Below, piece by piece: positions 30,708 through 38,632 of a stretch of DNA of 53,639 nt. Each line of letters starts with the position of its first letter. Position 1 is the stretch's first letter. The DNA is taken from assembly GCA_017437095.1 (NCBI GenBank), contig JAFSBW010000027.1, positions 1 through 53,639 on the forward strand, written 5' to 3'. A model generated the notes under the pieces. That model made no database searches. It had not been told where the DNA came from and worked only from the letters and a program-made list of their open reading frames with translations. The position numbers and the translations under genes are program-made. The stretch is from Oscillospiraceae bacterium. GTDB taxonomy: Bacteria; Bacillota; Clostridia; Oscillospirales; Oscillospiraceae.

Positions 30708-30941
30708 ATGAACATCAAGGAAAAGATCGAAGAGCTGGTAGAGAAGATCAAGGGCGACCCCGAGCTGAAGGAAAACTTCATGAAAGAGCCTATTCCCACT
30801 GTGGAAAAGCTGCTGGGCGTAAACCTGCCTGACGACAAGATCGAGCCGCTGATCAACGGCATCAAGACCAAGCTGGACGGCGAAGATCTGAAGGATAAGC
30901 TGGGCGGCCTGGTAGGCGGCCTGTTTGGCAAGAAGAAATAA
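30708..30941 (+). CDS. 77-residue protein resembling Nif11/nitrile-hydratase-like leader peptides
   Basis: A small, charged, soluble protein as a single-gene transcription unit with its own strong promoter, AGGAGG site and terminator. Its core (GDPELKENFMKEPIPTVEKL, then LGVNLPDD) has the DP...F...P...LG-x-LP pattern seen in the leader parts of Nif11 and nitrile-hydratase-type RiPP precursors. The end contains two Gly-Gly pairs (KLGGLVGGLFGKKK). No modification enzyme or peptide transporter is adjacent, and there is no Cys, and only four Thr/Ser residues, to modify. I recall similar small proteins in other Clostridia with no assigned function. It may simply be a conserved helical protein of unknown role. 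Confidence 0.85.
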   Translation: MNIKEKIEELVEKIKGDPELKENFMKEPIPTVEKLLGVNLPDDKIEPLINGIKTKLDGEDLKDKLGGLVGGLFGKKK

Positions 30942-30944
30942 TTA

Positions 30945-30981
30945 AAAAACTCCGTTATTCTTGTGGAATAACGGAGTTTTT
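30945..30981. terminator. Bidirectional terminator after the 77-residue protein gene
   Basis: A 15-bp perfect stem, AAAAACTCCGTTATT (30945-30959) with AATAACGGAGTTTTT (30967-30981), 7-base loop. It also serves the convergent minus-strand gene. Confidence 0.93.
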
Positions 30982-30988
30982 GTTGCGA

Positions 30989-31381
30989 TCATGTCTTTTT
31001 TACGAACTTTTCCTTGCATTTTGGGCAGGTAATGGCGATCTTCCCTTTGCCCCGGGGCACCCGCACCGGCTGGTGGCATTTCGGGCATTCAAAGTAGCGG
31101 TGCTGCCGGTCCTTGATACGGTCGAGCAGCATTAAAAATTTGCGGTTTTCCCGGTAGCGCTTGTAGGTATTGCGGGAAAGGCAGCGCCAGATGGCCCAGA
31201 TCATCAGGCCGTAGGCTACCGCCATAAGCGCCAGCTTGGCTGCCGCCCAGGGCAGGAACATACCCACAAAGCAAACCAAAACGCCCGCTAGCAAAATGGC
31301 CATATTGAGCCTGTCATTGCCGTAGCGGCCTACCATAAAATTGCGAAAACCGTTTCTGATACTGCGGAAAAATGCTCCCAT
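30989..31381 (-). CDS. Membrane protein with C-terminal zinc ribbon
   Basis: A 130-residue protein: N-terminal amphipathic, basic stretch (MGAFFRSIRNGFRNFMVGRYG), two adjacent membrane segments (MAILLAGVLVCFVGMFLPWA and LALMAVAYGLMIWAIWRCL), a basic cytoplasmic linker, then a zinc ribbon with CPKCHQP and CPKCKEKF pairs. I chose ATG 31381, preceded by GGAGAGGG; 15 further codons upstream are open but lack a ribosome site. I know no function for it; the layout suggests a membrane-tethered nucleic-acid or protein binder. Confidence 0.8.
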   Translation of the reverse strand: MGAFFRSIRNGFRNFMVGRYGNDRLNMAILLAGVLVCFVGMFLPWAAAKLALMAVAYGLMIWAIWRCLSRNTYKRYRENRKFLMLLDRIKDRQHRYFECPKCHQPVRVPRGKGKIAITCPKCKEKFVKKT

Positions 31382-31483
31382 TGCGCCCTCTCCGAAAAAA
31401 GAATTTACCCTTATATTATATTGCATTTGCGGCTGTTTTCAACCACCGCAGCGAAATGTTCACGGATTGTTTCCAAATTTATA

Positions 31484-31515
31484 AAACCAGCCGGAGAACA
31501 AGCTCCGGCTGGTTT
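31484..31515 (-). terminator. Terminator of nfnAB
   Basis: A 13-bp stem AAACCAGCCGGAG (31484-31496) with CTCCGGCTGGTTT (31503-31515). On the minus strand the stem is followed by TATAAATTT, seven bases after the nfnB stop. Confidence 0.85.
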
Positions 31516-31522
31516 ACATAAA

Positions 31523-32908
31523 TTACTTATTCTGCAAAAATTCGTCGATGGCGGCAGCGCCCTTCTTGCCGGCGCCCATGGCCAGGATCACGGTAGCCGC
31601 GCCGGTAACCGCATCGCCGCCGGCGAATACGCCGGTGCGGGTGGTCATTTCCTTTTCGTCCACGATCAGGCAGCCCTTGCGGTTGGTTTCCAGGCCGGGG
31701 GTGGTGGAGCGGATCAGGGGGTTGGGGCTGGTGCCCAGGCTCATGATCACAGTATCCACATCCAGCACAAACTCGCTGCCGGGCACTTCGATGGGACGGC
31801 GGCGGCCGGAAGCATCCGGCTCACCCAGCTCCATACGCACGCACTTCATGCCGCAAACACGGCCGTTTTCGTCGCCCAAAATGGCGGTGGGGTTGCAAAG
31901 GGTCTTAAACTCGATGCCCTCCTCCTTAGCGTGGTGCTGCTCTTCCAGACGGGCGGGCATCTCCGCTTCGCCCCGGCGGTAAACGATGTACACATGCTCA
32001 GCCCCCAGGCGCATAGCGCAGCGGGCAGCATCCATAGCCACATTGCCGCCGCCTACTACGGCTACGGCCTTGCTCTTGATGATGGGGGTATCGGCTTCTT
32101 CGGTATAAGCCTTCATCAGGTTGGTGCGGGTAAGGTACTCATTGGCGGAGAATACGCCGTTGAGGCTCTCGCCGGGGATGTTCATAAACATGGGCAGGCC
32201 CGCGCCGCTGCCTACAAAAACAGCCTGGTAGCCCATTTCAAACAGCTCGTCAATAGAAAGCACCCGGCCGATGACCATATTGGTCATTACTTCCACGCCC
32301 TGGGCCTGGAGCTTGGTGATCTCGTTGGCTACGATGGCCTTGGGCAGGCGGAACTCAGGGATGCCGTACACCAGCACGCCGCCGGCGGTATGCAGAGCCT
32401 CGAACATGGTAACCTCGTATCCCCGCTTGGCCAGGTCAGAAGCAGCGGTCATACCCGCAGGGCCGGAGCCTACTACGGCTACCTTCTTGCCGTTGGAGGG
32501 GACTTTTTCAGGCATAGCGTTTACATTTTCCCGGTACCAGTCCGCAACGAAGCGCTCCAGGCGGCCAATGGCCACCGGCTCGCCCTTAATGCCCCGAACG
32601 CAGCGGGCTTCGCACTGGCTCTCCTGGGGGCAAACCCGGCCGGACAGAGCGGGCAGGGCGTTGGTAGAGGTAATGATCTCGTAAGCGGCCCTAAAATCGC
32701 CTTCCTGGACTTTGGCGATAAACTCGGGGATGCGCACATTGACGGGGCAGCCCTCTACACACTTGGGATTTTTGCACTTGAGGCAACGGCCTGCCTCTTC
32801 CATAGCCATCTCGGCGGTATAGCCCAGGGCTACTTCTTTAAAGTTTCTGGCACGGACCTTAGGATCCTGCTCAGGCATAGGCGTTTTTACAAGGGACATA
32901 TTTGCCAT
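31523..32908 (-). CDS. nfnB: NfnB, large subunit of NADH-dependent ferredoxin:NADP+ oxidoreductase (GltA-like)
   Basis: NfnB is the FAD- and 4Fe-4S-containing subunit of the electron-bifurcating transhydrogenase that links NADH, ferredoxin and NADPH. The 461 residues show two N-terminal cysteine clusters (CLKCKNPKCVEGCP and CPQESQCEARC), an FAD-binding VVGSGPAGMTAA, an NADP-binding VVGGGNVAMDAAR and a C-terminal GVFAGGDAVTGAATV. On its own this could be the small subunit of NADPH glutamate synthase (GltD-like). Pairing with an NfnA-type gene 13 bases upstream, in the same operon, makes Nfn far more likely. GGAGG precedes ATG 32908. Confidence 0.9.
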   Translation of the reverse strand: MANMSLVKTPMPEQDPKVRARNFKEVALGYTAEMAMEEAGRCLKCKNPKCVEGCPVNVRIPEFIAKVQEGDFRAAYEIITSTNALPALSGRVCPQESQCEARCVRGIKGEPVAIGRLERFVADWYRENVNAMPEKVPSNGKKVAVVGSGPAGMTAASDLAKRGYEVTMFEALHTAGGVLVYGIPEFRLPKAIVANEITKLQAQGVEVMTNMVIGRVLSIDELFEMGYQAVFVGSGAGLPMFMNIPGESLNGVFSANEYLTRTNLMKAYTEEADTPIIKSKAVAVVGGGNVAMDAARCAMRLGAEHVYIVYRRGEAEMPARLEEQHHAKEEGIEFKTLCNPTAILGDENGRVCGMKCVRMELGEPDASGRRRPIEVPGSEFVLDVDTVIMSLGTSPNPLIRSTTPGLETNRKGCLIVDEKEMTTRTGVFAGGDAVTGAATVILAMGAGKKGAAAIDEFLQNK

Positions 32909-32921
32909 AGCAGCCGCCTCC

Positions 32922-33776
32922 TTACTTAATGAGCGCCTTGCCCATGGCTTCCATGCGGCAGGCGTGCTTTTCGGTTACTTCCGCTTCCCGGGCCTTGTAA
33001 ACGCAGTTGCGGCTCATAAGCTCGGCGAAATCCACCTGGTGGCCGTCAAACTCAGGGCCGTCTACGCAGGCAAACTTGGTCTGGCCGCCTACGGTAACCC
33101 GGCAGCCGCCGCACATGCCGGTGCCGTCTACCATAATGGGGTTCAGGGAAACCACGGTATGTACGCCGAAGGGCTCGGTAGTCTTGCATACGAATTTCAT
33201 CATAGGCACAGGGCCGATGGCCAAAACCTCGTCATACTCGATGCCGCTTTCCAGCAGCTGCTGCAGCTTAACGGTGCCGAAGCCCTTTTCGCCGTAGGAG
33301 CCGTCGTCGGTCATCAGGTACATATTGTCGGAGCAGGCCCGGAACTCATCCTCCAAAATCACGATATCCTTGCTGCGGAAGCCGATGATGGTATCCACGA
33401 TGGCGCCGGCTTCCTTAAAAGCCCGGGCAGCAGGCAGAGCAATGGCGCAGCCTACGCCGCCGCCTACTACGCATACCCGCTTTTTGCCCTCCACATCGGT
33501 GGGGCGGCCCAGAGGGCCAACAAAATCCTGAATATAATCGCCCTCATTGAGGTTGCCCAGAGCGATGGTAGAGAAGCCTACCTTCTGGAAAATAATGGTA
33601 ACTGTACCCTTCTCCCGGTCATACCCGGCGATGGTAAGGGGAACACGCTCACCATTATCATCAATGCGGAAAATGATAAACTGGCCGGCCTTTGCCTTGC
33701 GGGCAACGAAGGGGGCTTCGATGTCCATAAGGGTAACAGCGGCGTTCAGCTCTTTTTTGCGAACAATACGAAACAT
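32922..33776 (-). CDS. nfnA: NfnA, small subunit (sulfide dehydrogenase/PyrK-like FAD and 2Fe-2S protein)
   Basis: A 284-residue ferredoxin-NADP reductase-like protein with an FAD-binding barrel (KAGQFIIFRIDDNGERVPLTI), an NAD-binding domain (VCVVGGGVGCAIALP) and a C-terminal 2Fe-2S site in GTGMCGGCRVTVGG plus ACVDGPEFDGH. It resembles PyrK, but no pyrD lies here and nfnB follows. ATG 33776 is preceded by AGAAGG; the frame is open 19 codons further but lacks a ribosome site. A near-perfect promoter lies 70-98 bases upstream, with a small GCCGGC/GCCGGT hairpin in the leader. Confidence 0.92.
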   Translation of the reverse strand: MFRIVRKKELNAAVTLMDIEAPFVARKAKAGQFIIFRIDDNGERVPLTIAGYDREKGTVTIIFQKVGFSTIALGNLNEGDYIQDFVGPLGRPTDVEGKKRVCVVGGGVGCAIALPAARAFKEAGAIVDTIIGFRSKDIVILEDEFRACSDNMYLMTDDGSYGEKGFGTVKLQQLLESGIEYDEVLAIGPVPMMKFVCKTTEPFGVHTVVSLNPIMVDGTGMCGGCRVTVGGQTKFACVDGPEFDGHQVDFAELMSRNCVYKAREAEVTEKHACRMEAMGKALIK

Positions 33777-33845
33777 ACGCGCAGCCTTCTTTCCAAAATG
33801 ATACGGAAATACCGGCAAAGCCGGCGCTTCCAAAGCTTGTTTTCC

Positions 33846-33874
33846 ATTATAATGTCCTTTGGTAGATTTGTCAA
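33846..33874 (-). promoter_or_regulatory. Promoter of nfnAB
   Basis: On the minus strand perfect TTGACA (33874-33869), 17 bases, perfect TATAAT (33851-33846). Confidence 0.92.
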
Positions 33875-33963
33875 AAATTATTTTTAATTTTCAGGCGATT
33901 TTACCAAAAACCCTTTCCAAAAATTCAGAAAACAGCTGAAACCAGGCTTTTATCCCAAAAATC

Positions 33964-33989
33964 AAGGGCAGCGGATCTCCGCTGCCCTT
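33964..33989 (-). terminator. Terminator of the lipoprotein pair
   Basis: AAGGGCAGCGGA (33964-33975) and TCCGCTGCCCTT (33978-33989), a perfect 12-bp palindrome with a 2-base centre. On the minus strand GATTTTTGGG follows. It lies 10 bases after the stop of the downstream lipoprotein gene. Confidence 0.85.
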
Positions 33990-33999
33990 GGCTTTGCTA

Positions 34000-34482
34000 T
34001 CAGTTAAATTCTGCGCTGGTTACGATCTCTACCAGGGTATCCTTGTTCTTGGAGTAAGCGCTGGTGGGGGTATAGGCCTGGATGGTCCAAACCTCGTCGC
34101 CTACCTTGTAGGAGCAGCCCATATAGGTAAACTCTACGCCAACCTCAGCGGTGTAAACAAATACGGTGCGGCCGTTGTGCTTTTCCAGCTTGGCGTTCAG
34201 GCTGTTGGCCTCTACCATCAGGTCTACATAATCTTCTACGGTAAAGTCATCGCCCAGGATGGAAACATCCTCATGCAGGCCTACCACAACGATGGAATTG
34301 CTGCTCAGGCAGAAGGAGAAGCCGGTACCGGAAATGGTATCCTTATCCTCTTTCAGGCTGGAGGGCACCTGGATGGTAACATCCTGATAGGTGTAGGACT
34401 TCATCTTGCTGTCATCGCCGCAGGCGGTGAGCAGGCTGCCCAGCATTACCAGGCAAAGCAGCATACAAAAGATCTTTTTCAT
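34000..34482 (-). CDS. Lipoprotein, single copy of a repeated domain (unknown function)
   Basis: A 160-residue secreted lipoprotein. Signal peptide MKKIFCMLLCLVMLGSLLTAC has the lipobox LTAC with Cys21 as the lipidated residue. The mature part is one alpha/beta-looking domain: YTYQDVTIQVPSSLKED, then GTGFSFCLSSNSIVVVGL, DYVDLMVEANSLNA and VEFTYMGCSYKVGDEVWTIQAY. The same domain occurs as the second half of the lipoprotein encoded 21 bases upstream, with long identical stretches (FCLSSNSIVVVGL; HNGRTVFVYTAEVG). AGAGGAA precedes ATG 34482. I do not know a function. Confidence 0.82.
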   Translation of the reverse strand: MKKIFCMLLCLVMLGSLLTACGDDSKMKSYTYQDVTIQVPSSLKEDKDTISGTGFSFCLSSNSIVVVGLHEDVSILGDDFTVEDYVDLMVEANSLNAKLEKHNGRTVFVYTAEVGVEFTYMGCSYKVGDEVWTIQAYTPTSAYSKNKDTLVEIVTSAEFN

Positions 34483-34503
34483 TGTTTTTCCTCTTTTCTC
34501 TTT

Positions 34504-35568
34504 TTATTCAAATTTAGCGCTGGTTACGATCTCAATGAGCGTATCCCTATACTTATCGTAGGCGGTGGAGTGGGTATAGGCCTGAACGGTCCACACCTCG
34601 TCGCCTACCTTGTAGGAGCAGCCCATATAAGTAAATTCTACACTACCCACCTCGGCAGTATACACAAACACGGTGCGGCCGTTGTGTTCTTCCAGGGTAG
34701 CATTCAGGCCGTTTACCTGGATCATCAGGTCCACATATTCTTCTACCGTAAGATCCTTACCCAGGGAAGAAACATCCTCGCACAAGCCCACCACAACGAT
34801 GGAATTGCTGCTCAGGCAGAAGGAAAAGCCGGTGCCGGCAATGGTAGCGGCGTCCTCCTTCAGCTCGGCAGGTACCTGAACGGTAATTTCCTCATAGGTA
34901 TAGGCGCGCATCTGCTGATCCGGCTGATCCGGTGTCTTCCCGGCGTCGATCTCAACGCTGGCAAGAATGGCCTGCAAGGCAGCATCCCACTGCTCGACAT
35001 TCTTTGTCTGGCAATAGGCCTGCACGATCCACATCTGATCGCCGGAGGGGAATATGCCTACGGTGTACTGAAAATCCATGCCAAAGCCGCTGGCCTGGTA
35101 GGAAAAGGTGGCGTAGCCGCCATGATCCGTTACCTGGCCGGAATTATCCGTAGCGGATGCCACAAGCTTTGCGTAATCCAGGTAGCTATAGCCTACACCA
35201 TCATTGCGGGCGGCGCATATTGCCGCATCGTCATTGCCTACTACAAAATCGTAGATGCCAAGGCCGGCTTGCTGGGTCATATCCCCAAATTCTTCCGGCA
35301 TATACAGCGTAAGCTCTTCGTAGGTAAAGCGCTGGGTAAGCTGGCCGTCAGGCTGGGAAGCGGAGGGGGTAGTGGCCTGGGGGGCAGTGGGCGCGGGGGT
35401 GGTTTTTTCCGGCTCTGTCTTTTTCGGCCGGGAAGGGGCTGTCACCTGGGGACGGGTGGTCTGGCTGCTGTCGCCGCCGGTATCCCCGCCGGGCTTATCC
35501 TCGCCGCAGGCGCACAGCACCCCGGCAAGCATTGCCGCACACAAAAGAATACTAATAAATTTTTTCAC
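34504..35568 (-). CDS. Lipoprotein with two related domains (unknown function)
   Basis: A 354-residue lipoprotein, GTG start at 35568. The signal peptide MKKFISILLCAAMLAGVLCAC has lipobox LCAC. A Thr/Pro/Gln-rich linker of about 50 residues follows (PTAPQATTPSASQPDG), then domain A (about residues 77-212: FTYEELTLYMPEEFG ... QMWIVQAY) and domain B (about 222-354). Domain B is nearly identical in pattern to the adjacent single-domain lipoprotein; domain A is a diverged version with the same start (YEE-x-T) and the same WxVQAY end. Both genes probably form one operon. Confidence 0.82.
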   Translation of the reverse strand: MKKFISILLCAAMLAGVLCACGEDKPGGDTGGDSSQTTRPQVTAPSRPKKTEPEKTTPAPTAPQATTPSASQPDGQLTQRFTYEELTLYMPEEFGDMTQQAGLGIYDFVVGNDDAAICAARNDGVGYSYLDYAKLVASATDNSGQVTDHGGYATFSYQASGFGMDFQYTVGIFPSGDQMWIVQAYCQTKNVEQWDAALQAILASVEIDAGKTPDQPDQQMRAYTYEEITVQVPAELKEDAATIAGTGFSFCLSSNSIVVVGLCEDVSSLGKDLTVEEYVDLMIQVNGLNATLEEHNGRTVFVYTAEVGSVEFTYMGCSYKVGDEVWTVQAYTHSTAYDKYRDTLIEIVTSAKFE

Positions 35569-35599
35569 TCTTTTTTCTTACTCTCCAAAGCAAAGCCTT

Positions 35600-35626
35600 G
35601 GGAAACGGCACACAGGGCCGTTTCCC
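35600..35626 (-). terminator. Hairpin after mscL
   Basis: GGGAAACGGC (35600-35609) and GCCGTTTCCC (35617-35626), 10-bp stem with a 7-base loop, 10 bases after the mscL stop. The minus-strand tail AAGGCTTTGC is only weakly U-rich, so some readthrough into the lipoprotein genes is likely. Confidence 0.65.
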
Positions 35627-35636
35627 ATTCAGCTAT

Positions 35637-36143
35637 TTACTTTTGCTTCAGCAGATCCCGGATCTCGGTAAGCAGAACTTCCTCGGCAGAGGGAGCGGGG
35701 GGCTCAGCGGGAGCGGGCTCTTCGGCTGCGGCTTCTTCTTCTTCCTTCTTCTTGGCAGACTCAGCCAGCTTGTTCAGGCCCTTAACCAGCCAGAACACCA
35801 CCAGAGCCAGGATCAGGAAATTGATGATAGCCGCCAGGAAGTTGCCGTAGGTCAGGTAGTTGACGATGGGCTGCTGCACTACCTCGCCGGTAGCCAGGGT
35901 AACTTCCTCAAACTTCTGCTCCACCCAGGGCATACGGGGCAGGGCGATCTTCATGTTGGCAAAGTCGGTGCCGCCCAGGAAGATGTTTACGATGGGCATG
36001 ATGATGTCGTTGGTCAGGCTCTTGGTGATGGTGCCGAAAGCGCCGCCGATGATAGTACCAACGGCCAGAGCCATGGCGTTGCCCTTAACGGCAAAAGTCT
36101 TAAACTCTTCCCACCAGGAGGGCTTTTTGATTTTCTTGCTCAT
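35637..36143 (-). CDS. mscL: Large-conductance mechanosensitive channel MscL
   Basis: MscL forms a pentameric pore that opens under membrane tension to release solutes in hypo-osmotic shock. The N-terminal half shows WWEEFKTFAVKGNAMALAVGTIIGGAFGTI, the typical first helix start. The periplasmic loop (residues about 50-100) is longer than usual, and the second helix is NFLAAIINFLILALVVFWLVKGLNKL. The C-terminal part is extended and very acidic with Ala/Pro repeats (EEEEAAAEEPAPAEPPAP) before an amphipathic end LLTEIRDLLKQK. The start is ATG 36143 after AAAGGAA. 168 residues compares with about 136 in E. coli. Confidence 0.94.
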   Translation of the reverse strand: MSKKIKKPSWWEEFKTFAVKGNAMALAVGTIIGGAFGTITKSLTNDIIMPIVNIFLGGTDFANMKIALPRMPWVEQKFEEVTLATGEVVQQPIVNYLTYGNFLAAIINFLILALVVFWLVKGLNKLAESAKKKEEEEAAAEEPAPAEPPAPSAEEVLLTEIRDLLKQK

Positions 36144-36196
36144 AATACGATTCCTTTCCTTTTTCATATTTAGCAGCAGATATTTCCGCCGCGAAA

Positions 36197-37525
36197 TTAC
36201 TTCTTCAGGATCTCCAAGCCGCCCAGGTACTTACGCAGGCACTCGGGGATGATGATGGAGCCGTCGGCCAGCTGATTCTGCTCTACCAGAGCCGGGAAAA
36301 TGCGGGAGGTAGCCAGGCCGGAGCCGTTGAGGGTATGCAGGAACTCGGGCTTGCCGGTAGCTTCCCGGCGGAAGCGGATGTTGCCCCGGCGTGCCTGATA
36401 ATCCCGGGCGTTGGATACGGAGGAAACCTCCTTATAGCCGTTCATGGAGGGGATCAGGATCTCGATATCGTAGGTTCTTGCCATGGAGGCGGAGCAGTCG
36501 CCTGCGGCCAGCTTTACGGTGCGGAAATGGAAGCCCAGTCCCTCTACCAGACGCTCGGCCTTGGTTACCAGCTCCTCAAAAGCGGCATCGGAATCCTCAG
36601 GCTTGCAGAACTGGAACATTTCCACCTTGTTGAACTGGTGACCGCGGACCATGCCCCGCTCGTCAGCCCGGTGAGAGCCGGCCTCCCGGCGGAAGCAGGG
36701 GGTATAGGCAAAGAGCTTCTTGGGCAGGTCAGCCTCGCTGAGGATCTCGTCGCGGTAGATGGAGCAAAGAGCAGCCTCGGCGGTGGGCAGCATATAGTGG
36801 ATGCGGTCGTCCGTGGGGTTGGCGATCTTGTAGACCTCGTCGGCAAACTTGGGGAACTGGCCCGCAGTCTCGCCGCACTGGTACTCCAGCATGTGGGGCG
36901 GCAGGATGAAATCGTAGCCGTCGGCAATGTGGCAATCGATAAAGTAGTTCAGCAGCGCCCATTCCAGCCGGGCGCCCATGCCGGTGTACATCCAGTTGCC
37001 GGCGCCGGCCAGCTTAACGCCCCGCTCGTAGTCGATCAGGCCCAGGCCCTGGCACAGGTCTACATGGTGCTTAGGCTCAAAATCAAACTCCGGCTTTGCG
37101 CCTACATAGCGCAGGGGCTGGTTGTTTTCCTTGCCGCCGGGGAGCAGATCCTCATCGGGCAGGTTGGGCAGGCTGAGCATAGCCGTCCGGAACTGTGCGT
37201 TCAGCTCCTTCAGCTTTTCGGCATCGTCAGCGATCTCGCCGTCCAGGCGGATGGACTCGGCCTTGTTGGCCTCGATCTGCTCATCCAGCGCGGCGGTGTC
37301 CTCGCCCCGCTTTTCAGCGCCCTTCTTCTGGCCGAAGAGCTTGCCGTTTTCCTTGGCCAGCTTGTTCTTCTGGGCGGTAAGGGTCTCGGTAGCGGTCTTC
37401 AGGCCACGCACCTGCACATCCAGCTCCAGAATGCGGTCGATCACGGCATCGCAATCTACTTCCTTAGCTTTCAGCCCGGCCTTCACGGCATCGGGATTTT
37501 CTTTGATCTTACGAATGTCTAACAT
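36197..37525 (-). CDS. serS: Seryl-tRNA synthetase
   Basis: SerRS charges tRNA-Ser (and tRNA-Sec if present) with serine. The 442-residue product has the N-terminal coiled-coil arm (residues about 25-110) and a class II catalytic core: motif 2 CFRREAGSHRADERGMVRGHQF and motif 3 NGSGLATSRIFPALVEQ ending IPECLRKYLGG. AAAAGGAG precedes ATG 37525. Only 18 bases separate it from the PspC gene upstream, so no T-box leader fits before serS itself. Confidence 0.97.
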   Translation of the reverse strand: MLDIRKIKENPDAVKAGLKAKEVDCDAVIDRILELDVQVRGLKTATETLTAQKNKLAKENGKLFGQKKGAEKRGEDTAALDEQIEANKAESIRLDGEIADDAEKLKELNAQFRTAMLSLPNLPDEDLLPGGKENNQPLRYVGAKPEFDFEPKHHVDLCQGLGLIDYERGVKLAGAGNWMYTGMGARLEWALLNYFIDCHIADGYDFILPPHMLEYQCGETAGQFPKFADEVYKIANPTDDRIHYMLPTAEAALCSIYRDEILSEADLPKKLFAYTPCFRREAGSHRADERGMVRGHQFNKVEMFQFCKPEDSDAAFEELVTKAERLVEGLGFHFRTVKLAAGDCSASMARTYDIEILIPSMNGYKEVSSVSNARDYQARRGNIRFRREATGKPEFLHTLNGSGLATSRIFPALVEQNQLADGSIIIPECLRKYLGGLEILKK

Positions 37526-37543
37526 TTTATTATCTCCTTTTGC

Positions 37544-37750
37544 TTATTCCACATCCACATAGTCGGTGGGCTCTTCGGGCATGATAACGGCGCAGATGAT
37601 ATACGCCAGCAGACCGCTGCCGCCGCAGCAGGCCAAAACGGTCCAAATCACCCGCACCAGGGTGGGATCTACCTTAAAATACTGGGCAATGCCGCCGCAC
37701 ACACCGCAGATCTTTCTGTCGGTAGTGCTTCTATACAGTTTCTTTTCCAT
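37544..37750 (-). CDS. Small PspC-domain protein
   Basis: A 68-residue membrane protein that is almost entirely a PspC domain: KKLYRSTTDRKICGVCGGIAQYFKVDPTLVRVIW, then one hydrophobic helix (TVLACCGGSGLLAYIICAVIMP) and a short acidic end. PspC proteins sense or respond to membrane stress in the phage-shock response of other bacteria; short stand-alone forms are common in Firmicutes. It lies between parB and serS in the same direction. Confidence 0.92.
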   Translation of the reverse strand: MEKKLYRSTTDRKICGVCGGIAQYFKVDPTLVRVIWTVLACCGGSGLLAYIICAVIMPEEPTDYVDVE

Positions 37751-37759
37751 ACAAGCTCC

Positions 37760-38620
37760 TCATTTCTTAAGCTTCATCAGGGCATCCAGCAGATTCTGCA
37801 GATCTTCCTGCCCGTAAAATTCCAATTCAAAACGGCCCTTGCGCTTGCCGTTTACGATCTTTACTCCACGGCCCAGGTGCTTAGAAAGGCTCTTTTCGCA
37901 CTCGGCTACATAGTCAACTGCCAAAGTAACCTCTTTTTTGGGGGCAGGCTCTTTGGCCATATTTTTGCAAAGCAGCTCTGCCTGGCGCACAGAAAGGCCA
38001 AGGTTGATGATCTTTTGGGCGGCTTCCCGCTGCAGCTTTTCATTTTTCAGGCTCAGCACCGCCCGGGCATGGCCGGCGGTAAGCTTGCCTTCCCGGAGCT
38101 GCTCCAGGCATTGGGGGCAAAGCGACAGCAGCCGCAGGGCGTTGGCCACCGCTGAGCGGGATTTGCCAACCCGGTTGGCCATTTCCTCCTGGGTCATGGA
38201 AAAATCGGACATCAGCGCCTGATAGCCCTGGGCCTCTTCCACCGGGTTTAGATCCTGCCGCTGCAGGTTTTCGATCAGCGCCAGCTCCATAGCCTTTTTG
38301 TCGTCCGCTTCGATAACCACGCAGGGAATGCTGCTCAGCCCGGCGATGCGGCTGGCACGCCAGCGCCGTTCGCCGGCGATGATCTCATAAAAGCCGCCGG
38401 GGGTCTCCCGGACGGTAAGCGGCTGCATCACGCCGTGGACACGGATGGATTCTGCCAGGCTTTCCAGCTCCTCCGGGTCAAAATCCTTACGGGGCTGGTT
38501 GGGATTGGGCTCTATACGGTGCAGGGGCAGCTCCATGTAGGGGCTGTTACCGGCGGCAGGCTCGCTGAGATCCCCCAGCAGAGCGCCCAGACCCCGGCCC
38601 AAGCCTTTTTGTGTTGCCAA
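37760..38620 (-). CDS. parB: Chromosome partitioning protein ParB/Spo0J
   Basis: ParB is a CTP-dependent DNA clamp that loads at parS and guides origin segregation and SMC loading. The 286-residue protein begins MATQKGLGRGLGALLGD if the TTG at 38620 is used; AGAGG lies 8 bases before it, whereas the GTG three codons upstream overlaps that site. The CTP-binding motif is IIAGERRWRASRIAG, followed by ENLQRQDLNPVEEAQGY and the helix-turn-helix VGKSRSAVANALRLL. A C-terminal dimerisation domain ends the protein. parA is directly upstream with 12 bases between, and two parS sites lie just before parA. Confidence 0.96.
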   Translation of the reverse strand: MATQKGLGRGLGALLGDLSEPAAGNSPYMELPLHRIEPNPNQPRKDFDPEELESLAESIRVHGVMQPLTVRETPGGFYEIIAGERRWRASRIAGLSSIPCVVIEADDKKAMELALIENLQRQDLNPVEEAQGYQALMSDFSMTQEEMANRVGKSRSAVANALRLLSLCPQCLEQLREGKLTAGHARAVLSLKNEKLQREAAQKIINLGLSVRQAELLCKNMAKEPAPKKEVTLAVDYVAECEKSLSKHLGRGVKIVNGKRKGRFELEFYGQEDLQNLLDALMKLKK

Positions 38621-38632
38621 TTGTATCACCTC

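Noticed and set aside
28613..30832. 739-codon open frame on the plus strand over glgB
   Set aside because: It is antisense to a clear branching enzyme, has no ribosome site, and its translation is low in domain-like patterns. GC-rich codon use here leaves long open antisense frames.
31421..32929. 502-codon plus-strand frame over nfnB
   Set aside because: Antisense shadow of a well-recognised gene; no ribosome site.
33988..35850. 620-codon plus-strand frame over the lipoprotein genes
   Set aside because: Antisense shadow: the minus strand has signal peptides, lipoboxes and ribosome sites, while this frame has none.
37526..37543. Possible T-box leader before serS
   Set aside because: Only 18 bases separate serS from the preceding gene, far too short for a T-box.
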